64,000 nucleotides of DNA from Cyclobacteriaceae bacterium (lineage in GTDB: Bacteria; Bacteroidota; Bacteroidia; Cytophagales; Cyclobacteriaceae). The DNA lies in assembly GCA_027533395.1 (NCBI GenBank), contig JAPZUF010000006.1:1-64000 (forward strand), written 5' to 3'. Position 1 is the first letter of the stretch. Every line of letters starts with the position of its first letter. The notes beneath the pieces were generated by a model. It made no database searches. It saw only the letters and a list, made by a program, of their open reading frames with translations, and was not told the origin of the DNA. The position numbers and the translations under genes were made by a program. Positions 25,977 through 35,870 of the stretch are shown here, one piece after another.

Positions 25977-27803
25977 ATGAAAGAAACTCGTTTCATTGGC
26001 CAAAATAAAGAAAAGTGGCTAGAGGCTGAACAGTTATTAAAAAAAGAAGAAAAAGATCCCGAAAAACTATCCACACTTTTTGTTCAAGTTGTAGATGATT
26101 TGTCTTTCTCAAGAACTTATTATCCGTATCGTTCTGTAAGAGTTTACCTAAACAAAATTGCACGCAATTTTTTCGGTATCATTTATAGCAATCAAAAAGA
26201 AAAAACCAATCGTTTCAAATACTTTTGGCAAGAAGAACTGCCACAAATTGTCATTAAGTCAAAAAAAGAATTACTAGTATCTTTATTCGTTTTTAGTTTG
26301 GCGCTCACTATTGGTGTTTTCTCATCCATTCAAGATCCGCAGTTTGCTAATTCCATTTTAGGAGATTCTTACGTAAACATGACCATTGAAAATATTAAAA
26401 GTGGAGACCCGATGGCAGTTTATAAAAAGAGCAGCGAACTAGATATGTTTTTGAGTATCACTTTTAATAACCTGATGGTGGCTTTTCGTACATACCTTTT
26501 AGGCATTTTTATGTCCATCGGAACTTTGATTATTCTTTTGTACAATGGCATCATGGTGGGATGTTTTCAATACTTTTTTATTGAAAGAAACTTACTAGCC
26601 GAAAGCGCACTCACCATTTGGTTGCATGGTACACTTGAAATTTCGTCTATCATATTGGCCGGTGGTGCAGGATTAGTTTTAGGAAGTGGATTAGTTTTTC
26701 CGGGTACTTACTCGCGTTTACAGGCATTTCAACTCTCAGCTATACGCTCTTTAAAATTGATGCTAGGCATTACACCTATTTTTATTCTGGCCGCCATTAT
26801 CGAAAGTTTTTTAACGAGATACACAGATGCGCCTGATATTGTGAGGTTGCTGCTTATACTTCTTTCAGCTTCTTTTATTTTAGGTTACTTTGTTGTATAT
26901 CCGTGGTGGAAAAATAAAAAAGGCTGGACGAAACCTTTAGAAGAAGCCCGATTAGATGCGGGAGAAGATGAGCCAGTTCAATACGAAAGTTTAAAAAATA
27001 ATGCGGATATCATTCGCGATTCTTTTACACTTTATAAAAAGTATTTTAAAAACTTAGGAGGTGTCATCTTCATCATTGCTTTTGTAGTTGCTCTAGCCAA
27101 AATGTCTTTCGCTGATTCGTTAATGGAAGTTCGCTACTTTACCGAAACATGGATTTATTTTGGAAACGAACTTTTTTCTTTTCTCAAAACAAATACTATT
27201 GAACTATTAATCATCAACTCTTTTGCTGTTAGCATCATCGCCTATCGAACATATAAATGGATAAAAGAAGATTTCACTACAGTGAAACAATCAAAATTTA
27301 ACTTTATTGATTTTCTTCTGATATTACTTGTTTCATCATTTTCTTTTTTATTATTATTTGTATTAGAAGGATGGGGAAGTTTATTATTCTTCATAAGCTT
27401 TGTATTCTTCTTTATGTTGATGTATGCAGTTGTTATAAATAAAGGAAATTTATCACAAAGCATTCAAACCGCTTTTACTTTATTAAGAGAAGCAACGGGA
27501 CAATATATGGGTTTACAAGTCATTCTGTTTTTATTGGCAACTTCTTTCTTTCTTATTTTAATGGCTCCGGTCGTTTTTATTTTTACAGAGTTTCTAACTT
27601 TCAATGTTTCAGAAAATGATGTTTGGATAAATCAAGTAGTTGATTTCATTGAATATTACTTGAAGACGCTAATCTTTTTATTAGTGCTGCCAATTGTACT
27701 CATAGCATCCTCTCTTTTCTACCATACAGGATTAGAAGTAAGTCGCGCAGAAAAATTAGGCGAGGAAATAGAAAAGTTCAAAAATAAGTATGCCAAAAAT
27801 TAA
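25977..27803 (+). CDS. SpoIIM-like (DUF95) membrane protein with extra C-terminal membrane half
   Basis: The 608-residue protein has an N-terminal cytoplasmic part with SFSRTYYPYRSVRVYLN, then a SpoIIM-type domain (about 95-310) with FNNLMVAFRTYLLGI and LTIWLHGTLEISSIILAGGAGL, which are the family motifs. A second hydrophobic half (about 355-600) holds about five further spans. The ATG at 25977 is preferred to a TTG at 25950. It is the first gene of a five-gene run ending in DUF58. No sporulation is implied; in Bacteroidota this family accompanies MoxR/DUF58 genes. Confidence 0.82.
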   Translation: MKETRFIGQNKEKWLEAEQLLKKEEKDPEKLSTLFVQVVDDLSFSRTYYPYRSVRVYLNKIARNFFGIIYSNQKEKTNRFKYFWQEELPQIVIKSKKELLVSLFVFSLALTIGVFSSIQDPQFANSILGDSYVNMTIENIKSGDPMAVYKKSSELDMFLSITFNNLMVAFRTYLLGIFMSIGTLIILLYNGIMVGCFQYFFIERNLLAESALTIWLHGTLEISSIILAGGAGLVLGSGLVFPGTYSRLQAFQLSAIRSLKLMLGITPIFILAAIIESFLTRYTDAPDIVRLLLILLSASFILGYFVVYPWWKNKKGWTKPLEEARLDAGEDEPVQYESLKNNADIIRDSFTLYKKYFKNLGGVIFIIAFVVALAKMSFADSLMEVRYFTETWIYFGNELFSFLKTNTIELLIINSFAVSIIAYRTYKWIKEDFTTVKQSKFNFIDFLLILLVSSFSFLLLFVLEGWGSLLFFISFVFFFMLMYAVVINKGNLSQSIQTAFTLLREATGQYMGLQVILFLLATSFFLILMAPVVFIFTEFLTFNVSENDVWINQVVDFIEYYLKTLIFLLVLPIVLIASSLFYHTGLEVSRAEKLGEEIEKFKNKYAKN

Positions 27804-27804
27804 C

Positions 27805-28596
27805 ATGAAGTATTTATTCTACTGCTTGCTGGCTTACTTTTTTTGTTTGGTTTTACCAACCTCTGCTTTCGCACAAGATGAAGAAACCGACAGCATCAAT
27901 TATTATTATTACGAAGAAACAGAAGAAACAAATTACACTGTACTTCAACCAGAACAAACAGAGCAAGCCAAAGCCTACCAAAACGAAAAAATTGAAGTAA
28001 AAAAATTCGATGAAAAGCAGTGGCAAGAAATTGTAGGAGAAGAAACTTTTAGTGAAAAAGTTAGAGAGAAAAAAGAAAAAAATAAAAATGATAGTACAAT
28101 TTCACCTGTGGCACCCTGGATAGGCTTGGTATTAAGAGTATTAGCTTATGTTTTTCTTATTGGAATTGTGATTGCCATTATTTGGCTCATCATCAAAAAT
28201 ACAGACGCCATTTCGGGTAGTTTACAAAAGCGAGATAATTTGTTTGCTAATCTTCAACAAAAAATAGAGGATATTAATGAAGTAGATTTAGAAGCTTGGT
28301 TAGCACAAGCAAAAGCAGAGAATAATCTTAAAGCCATCATTCGAATACATTATCTTATTACATTGAGAAATTTACAACGAAGTGGCTTTATCAAATATCA
28401 AAAAGATAAAACCAATCGCGATTATCTCTTTGAAATGTTAAGCAAGCCACATGCACAACAATTTAAATCTTTAACCTTAGCGTACGAATGGATTTGGTAT
28501 GGCGAAATCTCATTTTCAAACGAACAGTTTAAATCTGTTGAAGAAGAATTCTTGCACATGAATCAATCTTTAACCCAAACAACACATGCAGCGTAA
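27805..28596 (+). CDS. DUF4129-type membrane protein
   Basis: The 263-residue protein has a signal peptide (YLLAYFFCLVLPTSAFAQ-like), an acidic region with a Tyr run, one membrane span (about 108-132, WIGLVLRVLAYVFLIGIVIAIIWLI) and a cytoplasmic C-terminal domain (LEAWLAQAKAENNLKAIIRIHYL, YEWIWYGEISFS) as in DUF4129. The ATG at 27805, 1 nt after the SpoIIM-like stop, is preferred; an ATG at 27790 would overlap by 14 nt and add five residues. The 3' end overlaps the DUF4350 gene by 11 nt. Confidence 0.78.
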   Translation: MKYLFYCLLAYFFCLVLPTSAFAQDEETDSINYYYYEETEETNYTVLQPEQTEQAKAYQNEKIEVKKFDEKQWQEIVGEETFSEKVREKKEKNKNDSTISPVAPWIGLVLRVLAYVFLIGIVIAIIWLIIKNTDAISGSLQKRDNLFANLQQKIEDINEVDLEAWLAQAKAENNLKAIIRIHYLITLRNLQRSGFIKYQKDKTNRDYLFEMLSKPHAQQFKSLTLAYEWIWYGEISFSNEQFKSVEEEFLHMNQSLTQTTHAA

Positions 28597-29857
28597 AAGA
28601 ACAACCATTATTATTTTGGCTGTTATTTTTGCAGCACTTCTTATCGTTGTATTTGCCATCAATCAATACAATGGTAATCGCTATCGCTGGTATGAAAACT
28701 ACGACAGCAAAAGTAAGCAACCTTATGGTTTGTTATTCATTAAAAAAATGATTGAAGGTTATGCCGAAAAGCAATACATTTATAATGATAAGAAACCAAT
28801 CTTTACTTTACTAGACACCAAAAAATTTCCGTCAAATACTTCCTATATTCATATTGGTGAAGCCGTATATCAAGGTGAAAAAGATGTACAAGCTTTACTT
28901 AATTTTGTAAATGTAGGCAACACGGTTTTGTTTGTCACTAACTCTTCACCGTATGCCCTTCTCGAAAAATTGTATAAAGACGAATGTCTCGATGAAATTT
29001 TATTAGCAAGTATAAACAACACTAAGAGCGAATTTAGTTTTCTTCACGACACTCTAAATGTCAATCCAAATAATAGTGTTAAGAAATTTTCCTTTAACAA
29101 AAAATTTATTGATAGAGATGAACCATACACTTGGCAATACCTCGAGCCAGAGATATTTTGTACAGAGAATAAATCAATTACACCTATTGGATACATCCAT
29201 AACGGTGGTGTAAACTTTTATAGGATACAATATGGTAAAGGATATTTTTACTTTCATACTAATCCTTTAGCCTTTACCAATTATCAACTAACCAAAAAAA
29301 GTTCGGTGGAGTATGCCTCCATCGTGTTCTCTCATTTGCATAAATCAACAATCATTTATGATGATTTCGCTAAAGTTCCATTTATCAACGATGGACAAAA
29401 CATATACAACAGCCCGCTTTATATTATTTTACAAGAGCCAGCCTTAAAATTTGCATGGTGGTTATTGTTGGCTACCGTTATTCTATATGTTTTAATTGCT
29501 GCAAAAAGACAACAACGAATTATTCCAGTTTTAGAACCAAAAGCCAATACTTCTATGGCATTTGTTGAATTGATATCTACTTTGCATTTCCAAAATGGCA
29601 ATCACTTAGAAGCCGCCAGAAAAAAAATGAAGTATTTCTTTCATTTTATTAAAACGCGATACGCCATCAACCTGCAACAAAATCATAAAGAAAATGTGAA
29701 ATTATTGGCAGAGAAATCAAAAGTAAAAGAAAATGAAATTCAAGAAATATTGGATCACTACAAATTAATTGATCAATACTCTTACACAAATATAGAAGCC
29801 AACAAACTCACACAATTATATTTCAGCATAGAAAACTTTTATAAAAAATGTATTTAA
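28586..29857 (+). CDS. DUF4350-type membrane protein
   Basis: The 423-residue protein has an N-terminal membrane span (about 7-26), an extracytoplasmic domain (about 30-280) with YENYDSKSKQPYGLLFIKKM and the turn FYRIQYGKGYFYFHTNPLAFTNY typical of DUF4350, a second span (about 290-308, FAWWLLLATVILYVLIAA) and a cytoplasmic helical tail. The function is unknown. The 11-nt overlap with the DUF4129 gene and the 10-bp gap to moxR indicate co-translation. Confidence 0.78.
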   Translation: MQRKRTTIIILAVIFAALLIVVFAINQYNGNRYRWYENYDSKSKQPYGLLFIKKMIEGYAEKQYIYNDKKPIFTLLDTKKFPSNTSYIHIGEAVYQGEKDVQALLNFVNVGNTVLFVTNSSPYALLEKLYKDECLDEILLASINNTKSEFSFLHDTLNVNPNNSVKKFSFNKKFIDRDEPYTWQYLEPEIFCTENKSITPIGYIHNGGVNFYRIQYGKGYFYFHTNPLAFTNYQLTKKSSVEYASIVFSHLHKSTIIYDDFAKVPFINDGQNIYNSPLYIILQEPALKFAWWLLLATVILYVLIAAKRQQRIIPVLEPKANTSMAFVELISTLHFQNGNHLEAARKKMKYFFHFIKTRYAINLQQNHKENVKLLAEKSKVKENEIQEILDHYKLIDQYSYTNIEANKLTQLYFSIENFYKKCI

Positions 29858-29867
29858 TCTTTTGTTC

Positions 29868-30848
29868 ATGGAATCAATATTAGACAGCCCCTTACAACCC
29901 GAATTAAACAAATTGAATGAGCGCATTATGCGTATCAAACAAGAAATTGCTAAAGCCGTAGTAGGACAAGATCAAACTATCGAACTCTTATTGGCTGGTT
30001 TACTTACCGGAGGACATGTTTTGTTAGAAGGTGTGCCCGGCATTGCTAAAACCTTAACTGCAAAATTAGTAGCAAAATCTATCTCGGTTGATTTTTCGCG
30101 CATTCAATTTACACCAGACTTAATGCCAACGGATGTTACTGGCACCACTATTTTCAATACGAAAACCAATGAATTTGTTTTTAATAAAGGACCTGTTTTT
30201 GCCAACCTAGTCTTGATTGATGAAATAAATCGTGCTCCAGCTAAGACACAAGCTTCATTATTTGAAGTGATGGAAGAAAAACAAATTACATATGATGGAC
30301 AAACTTATCTTTTAGGTTTCCCCTTTCTGGTAATTGCAACACAAAATCCAATTGAACAAGAAGGTACTTATCGCTTACCCGAAGCACAACTCGATCGCTT
30401 TTTGTTTCGCATCAAACTCAACTATCCCAATGCTGAACAAGAATTAGATATACTTAAAAAATACAAAGAAGATTTTACAGCTAAAACATTAGAAAATGTA
30501 AATGCCGTTGTAACTGCAAGTGAATTAATAGAGAGTTTAGAGTTGATAGAAAAAATTCACATCAAAGACGAAATTTTACAATACATTGCCAACATCGTTG
30601 TACGCACACGCAATAACGGGGATTTATCTCTTGGTGCATCACCTCGCGCATCATTGGCCATCTTGCGCGCATCAAAAGCGATTGCCGGTATGAGTGGCAG
30701 ACCGTTTGTTACACCAGACGATGTTAAAGCTGTAGCAGGACCTGTACTTAATCATCGCATTCAATTGACTGCCGACCGCGAAATGGAAGGAATTGAAGCA
30801 GAAGATATCATCAAAGAAATTACAGAGAAAGTAGAAGTTCCACGCTAA
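29868..30848 (+). CDS. MoxR-family AAA+ ATPase
   Basis: The 326-residue cytoplasmic ATPase has Walker A EGVPGIAKT, Walker B LVLIDEINRAP, sensor 1 ATQNPIEQEGTYRLPEAQLDRF and sensor 2 GASPRASLAILRASKA. MoxR proteins are thought to remodel or insert metal cofactors into partner proteins that often carry DUF58 or VWA domains. The ATG at 29868 is used; a TTG two codons earlier is the alternative. It is followed by DUF58 after 5 bp. Confidence 0.92.
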   Translation: MESILDSPLQPELNKLNERIMRIKQEIAKAVVGQDQTIELLLAGLLTGGHVLLEGVPGIAKTLTAKLVAKSISVDFSRIQFTPDLMPTDVTGTTIFNTKTNEFVFNKGPVFANLVLIDEINRAPAKTQASLFEVMEEKQITYDGQTYLLGFPFLVIATQNPIEQEGTYRLPEAQLDRFLFRIKLNYPNAEQELDILKKYKEDFTAKTLENVNAVVTASELIESLELIEKIHIKDEILQYIANIVVRTRNNGDLSLGASPRASLAILRASKAIAGMSGRPFVTPDDVKAVAGPVLNHRIQLTADREMEGIEAEDIIKEITEKVEVPR

Positions 30849-30853
30849 GGCCT

Positions 30854-32182
30854 ATGTACAAAAACTTTTTTTTGAGTGGAAGATTTTTTGCGGCTGCCAG
30901 TTTTCTAATTGGACTGCTAGTAACTGCTTACATTTTCCCAATTATTTTTCCTGTAGCTGAAGCATGTGTTGTTATTCTATTTATTTTGGTATTGCTGGAT
31001 GGCATAGTTCTTTTCAATAAAAAAGTGGAAGTAAAAGGAAAAAGAGAATTAGCTCAGGTTCTTTCACTTGGTGATGATAATCCGGTCTCTATACTGATTG
31101 AAAACAATAGTTTCCTGACTTTGCGCATGAAAGTAATTGATGAGTTACCTAAAGAATTCCAATTGCGGAAAACGCATCATTTACTGAATCTAAAAGCTAG
31201 AGAACAAAAAAAAATTGAGTATACATTGCGACCGGTAGTTCGTGGTTTGTATAATTTTGGTTCGCTCTTATTTTTTGTACAAAGTAATTTAGGTTTAGTT
31301 AGAAGAAGAATAGAAGCACAAGCTGCTACAGATGTTCCGGTTTATCCATCTATCATACAAATGAAAAAGTATGAATTGAAAATGTTCATTAAAACCGCAC
31401 GTGAATATGGCGTAAAAAAAGTAAGACGTATAGGCCATAGTTATGAATTTGAACATATCAAATTTTATACACGTGGAGATGATTATCGTTCTATCAATTG
31501 GAAAGCTACAGGCAGAACATCGCAATTGATGGTAAATCAATATGAAGATGAAAAATCGCAACAAGTTTATTGTTTGATAGATAAAAGTCGCGTAATGCAC
31601 ATGCCATTTGAAGGCATGAGTTTGTTTGATTACGCTGTAAATTCTTCACTTGTTATTTCTAACATTGTTTTGGCTAAGCAAGATAAAGCCGGATTAATCA
31701 CTTTTGCGGAGAAAACAAAATCGGTTTTAAAAGCAGAAAGAAGTAAAATTCAGTTAAAAAAGATTTTAGAAGCTTTGTATAACGAAACCGAACAACCCGT
31801 AGAAGCTAATTATGAAAATTTATATCTCACCGTTAATCGCTATGTAAAAGGAAGAAGTTTATTGTTTTTGTATACAAACTTTGAAAGCACGTATGCTTTA
31901 CAACGAGTTCTTCCTCAACTTCAAAAGTTAAATAATCATCATTTATTAGTAGTGGTATTTTTTGAAAACACTGAAGTAAGCCAGTTTACCAAACATAATA
32001 CTGTAGAAAACTTAGAAGATTTGTACACTCACATTTTAGCGGAAGATTATACCCTTACAAAAATTCAATTAGCACAAATGTTGAAACAGATGGGTATTCA
32101 TTGCATGCTAACCAAGCCCGAAAATTTAACAGTTAACTCAATCAACAAATATTTAGAGTTAAAAGCTAGAGGAATGATTTAG
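30854..32182 (+). CDS. DUF58-domain membrane protein
   Basis: The 442-residue protein has two N-terminal membrane spans (about 10-55), a beta-rich extracytoplasmic or cytoplasmic linker, then the DUF58 core (about 185-300): FYTRGDDYRSINWKATGR, QYEDEKSQQVYCLIDKS (VWA-like MIDAS region, partly degenerate) and KAGLITFAEK. It is the last gene of the SpoIIM-DUF4129-DUF4350-MoxR-DUF58 run and is closed by a bidirectional terminator. MoxR/DUF58 pairs are assumed to act together. Confidence 0.88.
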   Translation: MYKNFFLSGRFFAAASFLIGLLVTAYIFPIIFPVAEACVVILFILVLLDGIVLFNKKVEVKGKRELAQVLSLGDDNPVSILIENNSFLTLRMKVIDELPKEFQLRKTHHLLNLKAREQKKIEYTLRPVVRGLYNFGSLLFFVQSNLGLVRRRIEAQAATDVPVYPSIIQMKKYELKMFIKTAREYGVKKVRRIGHSYEFEHIKFYTRGDDYRSINWKATGRTSQLMVNQYEDEKSQQVYCLIDKSRVMHMPFEGMSLFDYAVNSSLVISNIVLAKQDKAGLITFAEKTKSVLKAERSKIQLKKILEALYNETEQPVEANYENLYLTVNRYVKGRSLLFLYTNFESTYALQRVLPQLQKLNNHHLLVVVFFENTEVSQFTKHNTVENLEDLYTHILAEDYTLTKIQLAQMLKQMGIHCMLTKPENLTVNSINKYLELKARGMI

Positions 32183-32201
32183 CGAAAGCGAATTGTTATC
32201 T

Positions 32202-32232
32202 AAAAAAAGGTCGGGATTCCCGACCTTTTTTT
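32202..32232. terminator. Bidirectional terminator between DUF58 and RDD genes
   Basis: A7-GGTCGGG, loop ATT, CCCGACC-T7. It is symmetrical, so it works for both convergent transcripts. Confidence 0.9.
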
Positions 32233-32237
32233 ATTTT

Positions 32238-32684
32238 TTACTTGCTATAAAAAACATATGTGTTAGCAAGCTTATCGTGCAAGCCTTGCTTTTTATCATC
32301 CCAAGCAGCCATCAAATAGCCGATACATAAAATCAAGCTCGACAACAATTTTGCAAAATATCTACCTAAAGCATTAGCAAAAGAAATGGGTTCTCCATTT
32401 TCTTTGCCTATTTTAATACCTACCGCCATTTTACCTGGCGTTCCTTGTCTGGAAGAACTTTCAAATGCAGCAAAATAGATTAAATAAGTAACTAGTGTAA
32501 CCGCATAGTAAACCAGAATTGAAGATGGATCGAGTAAAGACTCGAAACCGATAGCATAAATAACAACAAAGTTAATAGCATATAGAATAATTGAATCGAT
32601 GATAAGAGCAGCAAGTCTTATCCAAAAGCCAGCATAATCTAATTTTCGCTCGGCTGATTCTGGTGTATCTAAAATGTTTTGCAT
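32238..32684 (-). CDS. RDD-family membrane protein, short form
   Basis: The 148-residue protein has just the RDD domain: YAGFWIRLAALIIDSIILYAINF, a second and third span, and the SSRQGTPGKMAVGIKI motif. It lacks the C-terminal tail of the RDD protein at 25146-25880. It converges with DUF58, so RDD genes stand at both ends of the MoxR block. The function is unknown. Confidence 0.82.
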   Translation of the reverse strand: MQNILDTPESAERKLDYAGFWIRLAALIIDSIILYAINFVVIYAIGFESLLDPSSILVYYAVTLVTYLIYFAAFESSSRQGTPGKMAVGIKIGKENGEPISFANALGRYFAKLLSSLILCIGYLMAAWDDKKQGLHDKLANTYVFYSK

Positions 32685-32739
32685 GGTATAATGGTTTTAG
32701 GGTTAAACAACGATGACACAAATTAATAAAAGGTCATAA

Positions 32740-32765
32740 AAAAACCCTGCTTTCACAGGGTTTTT
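32740..32765 (-). terminator. Terminator of secDF
   Basis: On the minus strand CCCTG, loop TGAAAG, CAGGG, then seven T. It lies 12 bp after the secDF stop. Confidence 0.85.
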
Positions 32766-32776
32766 CATATTAAGTT

Positions 32777-35700
32777 TTAAGCTGTTGCTGGTTTCTTTTT
32801 AGTATCAGCCACTGGCTTTATGTCATCTTTATCTAAATCCAGCACCGTTGGCGCTGCAATAAATACAGATGAATACGTTCCCACTACAATACCTACAAAC
32901 AAGGCGAAAGCAAATCCACGCATTACTTCACCTCCAAAGAATAATAGCACTATTACAGTTAACAATGTTGTGCCAGCTGTAATGATGGTTCTTGATAAAG
33001 TATGGTTAACTGCATCATTTACAATTTTTGCCTTGTCGTGCGAAGTTCCCATTGCAAAATATTCACGAATACGATCGAAGATAATCACCGTATCATTAAT
33101 AGAATAACCGATAATGGTTAAGATAGCTGCAACAAAAACCTGATCTACTTCAAAAGATAGTCCACACACTCTCGCAATGGCAAATGCGGCAAATACAAAC
33201 AAAGTATCGTGCGCTGTTGCAATAATAGCACCGGCACTGTATTGCCACTTGCGGAAACGAATTAAGATGTAAATGAAAATACCAATCAAAGAGAACAAAC
33301 TTGCCTTCCATGCTGAGTTTTTAATGTCATCGGCAACTGTTGCTCCTACTTTTGACGAACTTGAAATGGTAAAGTTCTGATCGTTTAAGGCACTTTCGTT
33401 TTCTACAAAACTTAATTTAGTATAGTTTGAAACTCCTGCAATCAAAGCTTGTTTCACTTTTTCATCTGTTTGATCTGAGTCATCATCAATCAACCACGAT
33501 GTTGTGATTTTTACCACACTGTTGCTACCATAGTTTTTAACTTCAGTACCAGCGTTTTCAAAACTTTGGCTCAGGGCAACTTTCATATCGGTTGCTACAA
33601 CAGGTTTTGTAAAGCTTACAACATACGAACGACCACCTTTAAAATCTACACCTAGGTTTAAACCTTGAACAAAAATTAAAACAAAACCAATTAAGATTAT
33701 AACAGAAGAAACAATGTAAGCTGGTTTACTGTACTTCACAAAGTTGAACTCTTTGCGTTTGCGAATAGCTTTTGCAATAAAGGTATCGAAGGTCAAGCTA
33801 CTGTCGTCACCTTTTTTAGCAACCATCCAGTCCACAACAACTCTTGAAATGTAAACGGCTGTAAAGAAGGATGAAATAATACCGATGATTAATGTAATTG
33901 CAAAACCTTTAATAGGACCAGAGCCTAACAAGAACAAGAATAACGCTGTAATAAGTGTTGTTAGGTTAGAATCGAGAATGGTTGCAAATGCCTTTTCATA
34001 ACCTTTTTTAATGGCTGCACGCAATTTCAATCCGTTTGCTAATTCTTCTTTTATACGCTCGAAAATCAATACGTTAGCATCGACTGCCATACCCATTGTT
34101 AACACAATACCAGCAATACCAGGCAATGTTAAGGCAGTAGCTAAAGTAGGTTGTGCTAAAATACCCAAGATGAAGAAGACGTTGAACAACAAAGCAAGAT
34201 TAGCAATCCAACCGCCTTTTGCATAGTAGGCCACCATGAAAATAACAACCAAGGCTAAACCACATACAATAGAAATCAATCCTTGATTTTGCGCTACCTG
34301 TCCTAATGTTGGACCAACAATCGCTTCTTCCACAATTTTAGTTGGCGCTGGTAAAGAACCTGCTTTTAAAATGTTTGCTAAATCTTTGGCCTCTTCCGTT
34401 GTAAAGTTTCCAGTGATTTGAGAATTTCCAGTAGGAATTTCATCATTTACAACAGGTGCTGAGTAAACGCTGTTATCTAGCACAATTGCAATTCTTCCAC
34501 GTGGCGATTTGCTGGCAGCTTCTGCTGTCATCTTCGCCCAAATTTTGGTTCCGGCAGCATTCATGTTCATGCTTACTGCTGGTTGTGCATTCTGACCTAA
34601 ATCGTTGCGTGCGTCTGTTATTACTTCACCCGTTAATTTTGGTTTACCATTTCTGCCTAAATCAAGGAAGTTGAGTTCCATTGCTTCGATACCATTCTGA
34701 TCCTTTTCTGGTTTTGCTGCCCAGTATAGACCAACGTTACGTGGCAAAATATTTTTTACTTCTTGTCTTTTAAAAATGGCATTAATCTCTGCTGTATCCT
34801 TAATGTCATATCGGAACGAACCAGGAGGTGTACTCAAAGCATATATTGGAGAGATATTCAAATTCTGTTGCAAAGAGTCTAATCCTGATTTCGTGCTGTC
34901 TGGTACTGAGGCTAATTGTTTTTCTAAATCTGTTCCAGCATCCGCATTTGTTTCTGTTGCTTGTGCATTGGCAGGTTTTGCATTAGTTAAAGCATTTGCT
35001 TTTTGTTCTTTTACTAATAAATCGTTGATAGCAATAAAAGAGCTACTGAGTGTTGATGGTTCAATTACATCCCAAAACTCCAGACGTGCAACACCTTGTA
35101 ATAATTTACGAACACGTTGTGGGTTATCAGCACCCGGAATTTCAATTTGAATTCTTCCAGTACCAGGTAAACGCTGAATGTTAGGTGATGAAGTACCAAA
35201 TTGATCTAAACGATTTTTAAGAATGGTATAAGAGCGATCGATGGCACTTTCAATTTCTTCATTCACTACTTTCATCACTTGCTCATCGCTATCTGAAATA
35301 TTGATACGACCACGAGTAGAAGCATTGGCAAAAACTGAGGCTAAACTTTTGTCAGGATTGGCATCGCGAAATGCCTTGAAGAATAAATCACCAAAATTTT
35401 CTTGGCTATCTTTTTGCTGTTCTTTTGCTTTGGCAATAGCGGCAATGAAAGTAGAATCGTTTGTGTTGCCTGCCAAGCCACGTAATATATCAATTGGAGA
35501 AACTTCAAGTGTTACATGCATACCACCTTGTAAATCCAAGCCAAGGTGCAACTCGTTATCTTTTACTTCTTTATAAGTGTATTCGAAACCAAATAAATTA
35601 TAAACTGGTTTGTTCCATACAGAATCGATGTAATTCTGTTTTTTGCTTAGGTTAACAATTCCATTGGCATCAGTCGCGTAGGCAATGGCATCTTGCTGTA

Positions 35701-35791
35701 CTACACGCGATTGATAAGTGAAGGAGAGATAAAAAAGACATAACGCAGTGATGACAACCGTCAGCGTTATGACGAAACCTTTGTTTTGCAT
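32777..35791 (-). CDS. secDF: Fused protein translocase subunit SecDF
   Basis: The 1004-residue RND-type fusion supports protein export by SecYEG using proton flow. Order: helix 1, a large SecD periplasmic part (LHLGLDLQGGMHVTLEV, NRLDQFGTSSPNIQRLPGTGRIQIEIPG), SecD helices 2-6 (GMAVDANVLIFERIKEEL, GPIKGFAITLIIGIISSFFTA), then SecF (GLNLGVDFKGGRSY, YSINDTVIIFDRIREYF, GGEVMRGFAFALFVGIVVGTYSS). The fusion is the normal Bacteroidota form. An insertion rich in Ala/Asn/Thr (about 275-310) lies in the SecD periplasmic part. It is the last gene of a seven-gene minus-strand run. Confidence 0.96.
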   Translation of the reverse strand: MQNKGFVITLTVVITALCLFYLSFTYQSRVVQQDAIAYATDANGIVNLSKKQNYIDSVWNKPVYNLFGFEYTYKEVKDNELHLGLDLQGGMHVTLEVSPIDILRGLAGNTNDSTFIAAIAKAKEQQKDSQENFGDLFFKAFRDANPDKSLASVFANASTRGRINISDSDEQVMKVVNEEIESAIDRSYTILKNRLDQFGTSSPNIQRLPGTGRIQIEIPGADNPQRVRKLLQGVARLEFWDVIEPSTLSSSFIAINDLLVKEQKANALTNAKPANAQATETNADAGTDLEKQLASVPDSTKSGLDSLQQNLNISPIYALSTPPGSFRYDIKDTAEINAIFKRQEVKNILPRNVGLYWAAKPEKDQNGIEAMELNFLDLGRNGKPKLTGEVITDARNDLGQNAQPAVSMNMNAAGTKIWAKMTAEAASKSPRGRIAIVLDNSVYSAPVVNDEIPTGNSQITGNFTTEEAKDLANILKAGSLPAPTKIVEEAIVGPTLGQVAQNQGLISIVCGLALVVIFMVAYYAKGGWIANLALLFNVFFILGILAQPTLATALTLPGIAGIVLTMGMAVDANVLIFERIKEELANGLKLRAAIKKGYEKAFATILDSNLTTLITALFLFLLGSGPIKGFAITLIIGIISSFFTAVYISRVVVDWMVAKKGDDSSLTFDTFIAKAIRKRKEFNFVKYSKPAYIVSSVIILIGFVLIFVQGLNLGVDFKGGRSYVVSFTKPVVATDMKVALSQSFENAGTEVKNYGSNSVVKITTSWLIDDDSDQTDEKVKQALIAGVSNYTKLSFVENESALNDQNFTISSSSKVGATVADDIKNSAWKASLFSLIGIFIYILIRFRKWQYSAGAIIATAHDTLFVFAAFAIARVCGLSFEVDQVFVAAILTIIGYSINDTVIIFDRIREYFAMGTSHDKAKIVNDAVNHTLSRTIITAGTTLLTVIVLLFFGGEVMRGFAFALFVGIVVGTYSSVFIAAPTVLDLDKDDIKPVADTKKKPATA

Positions 35792-35870
35792 AATAATTAA
35801 GTATTAATTGATTGTAGGTTGATAAAAGAAAATGGCTAGTTTTTTAGCCTAAAATGAAATCAAAAATGAA

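Noticed and set aside
25977-27803. Evidence of sporulation from the SpoIIM-like protein
   Set aside because: The family is widespread in non-sporulating Bacteroidota; no other sporulation genes are in the window.
35241-35576. Antisense ORF of 111 codons within secDF
   Set aside because: It is a shadow of the conserved SecD region, without its own start context.
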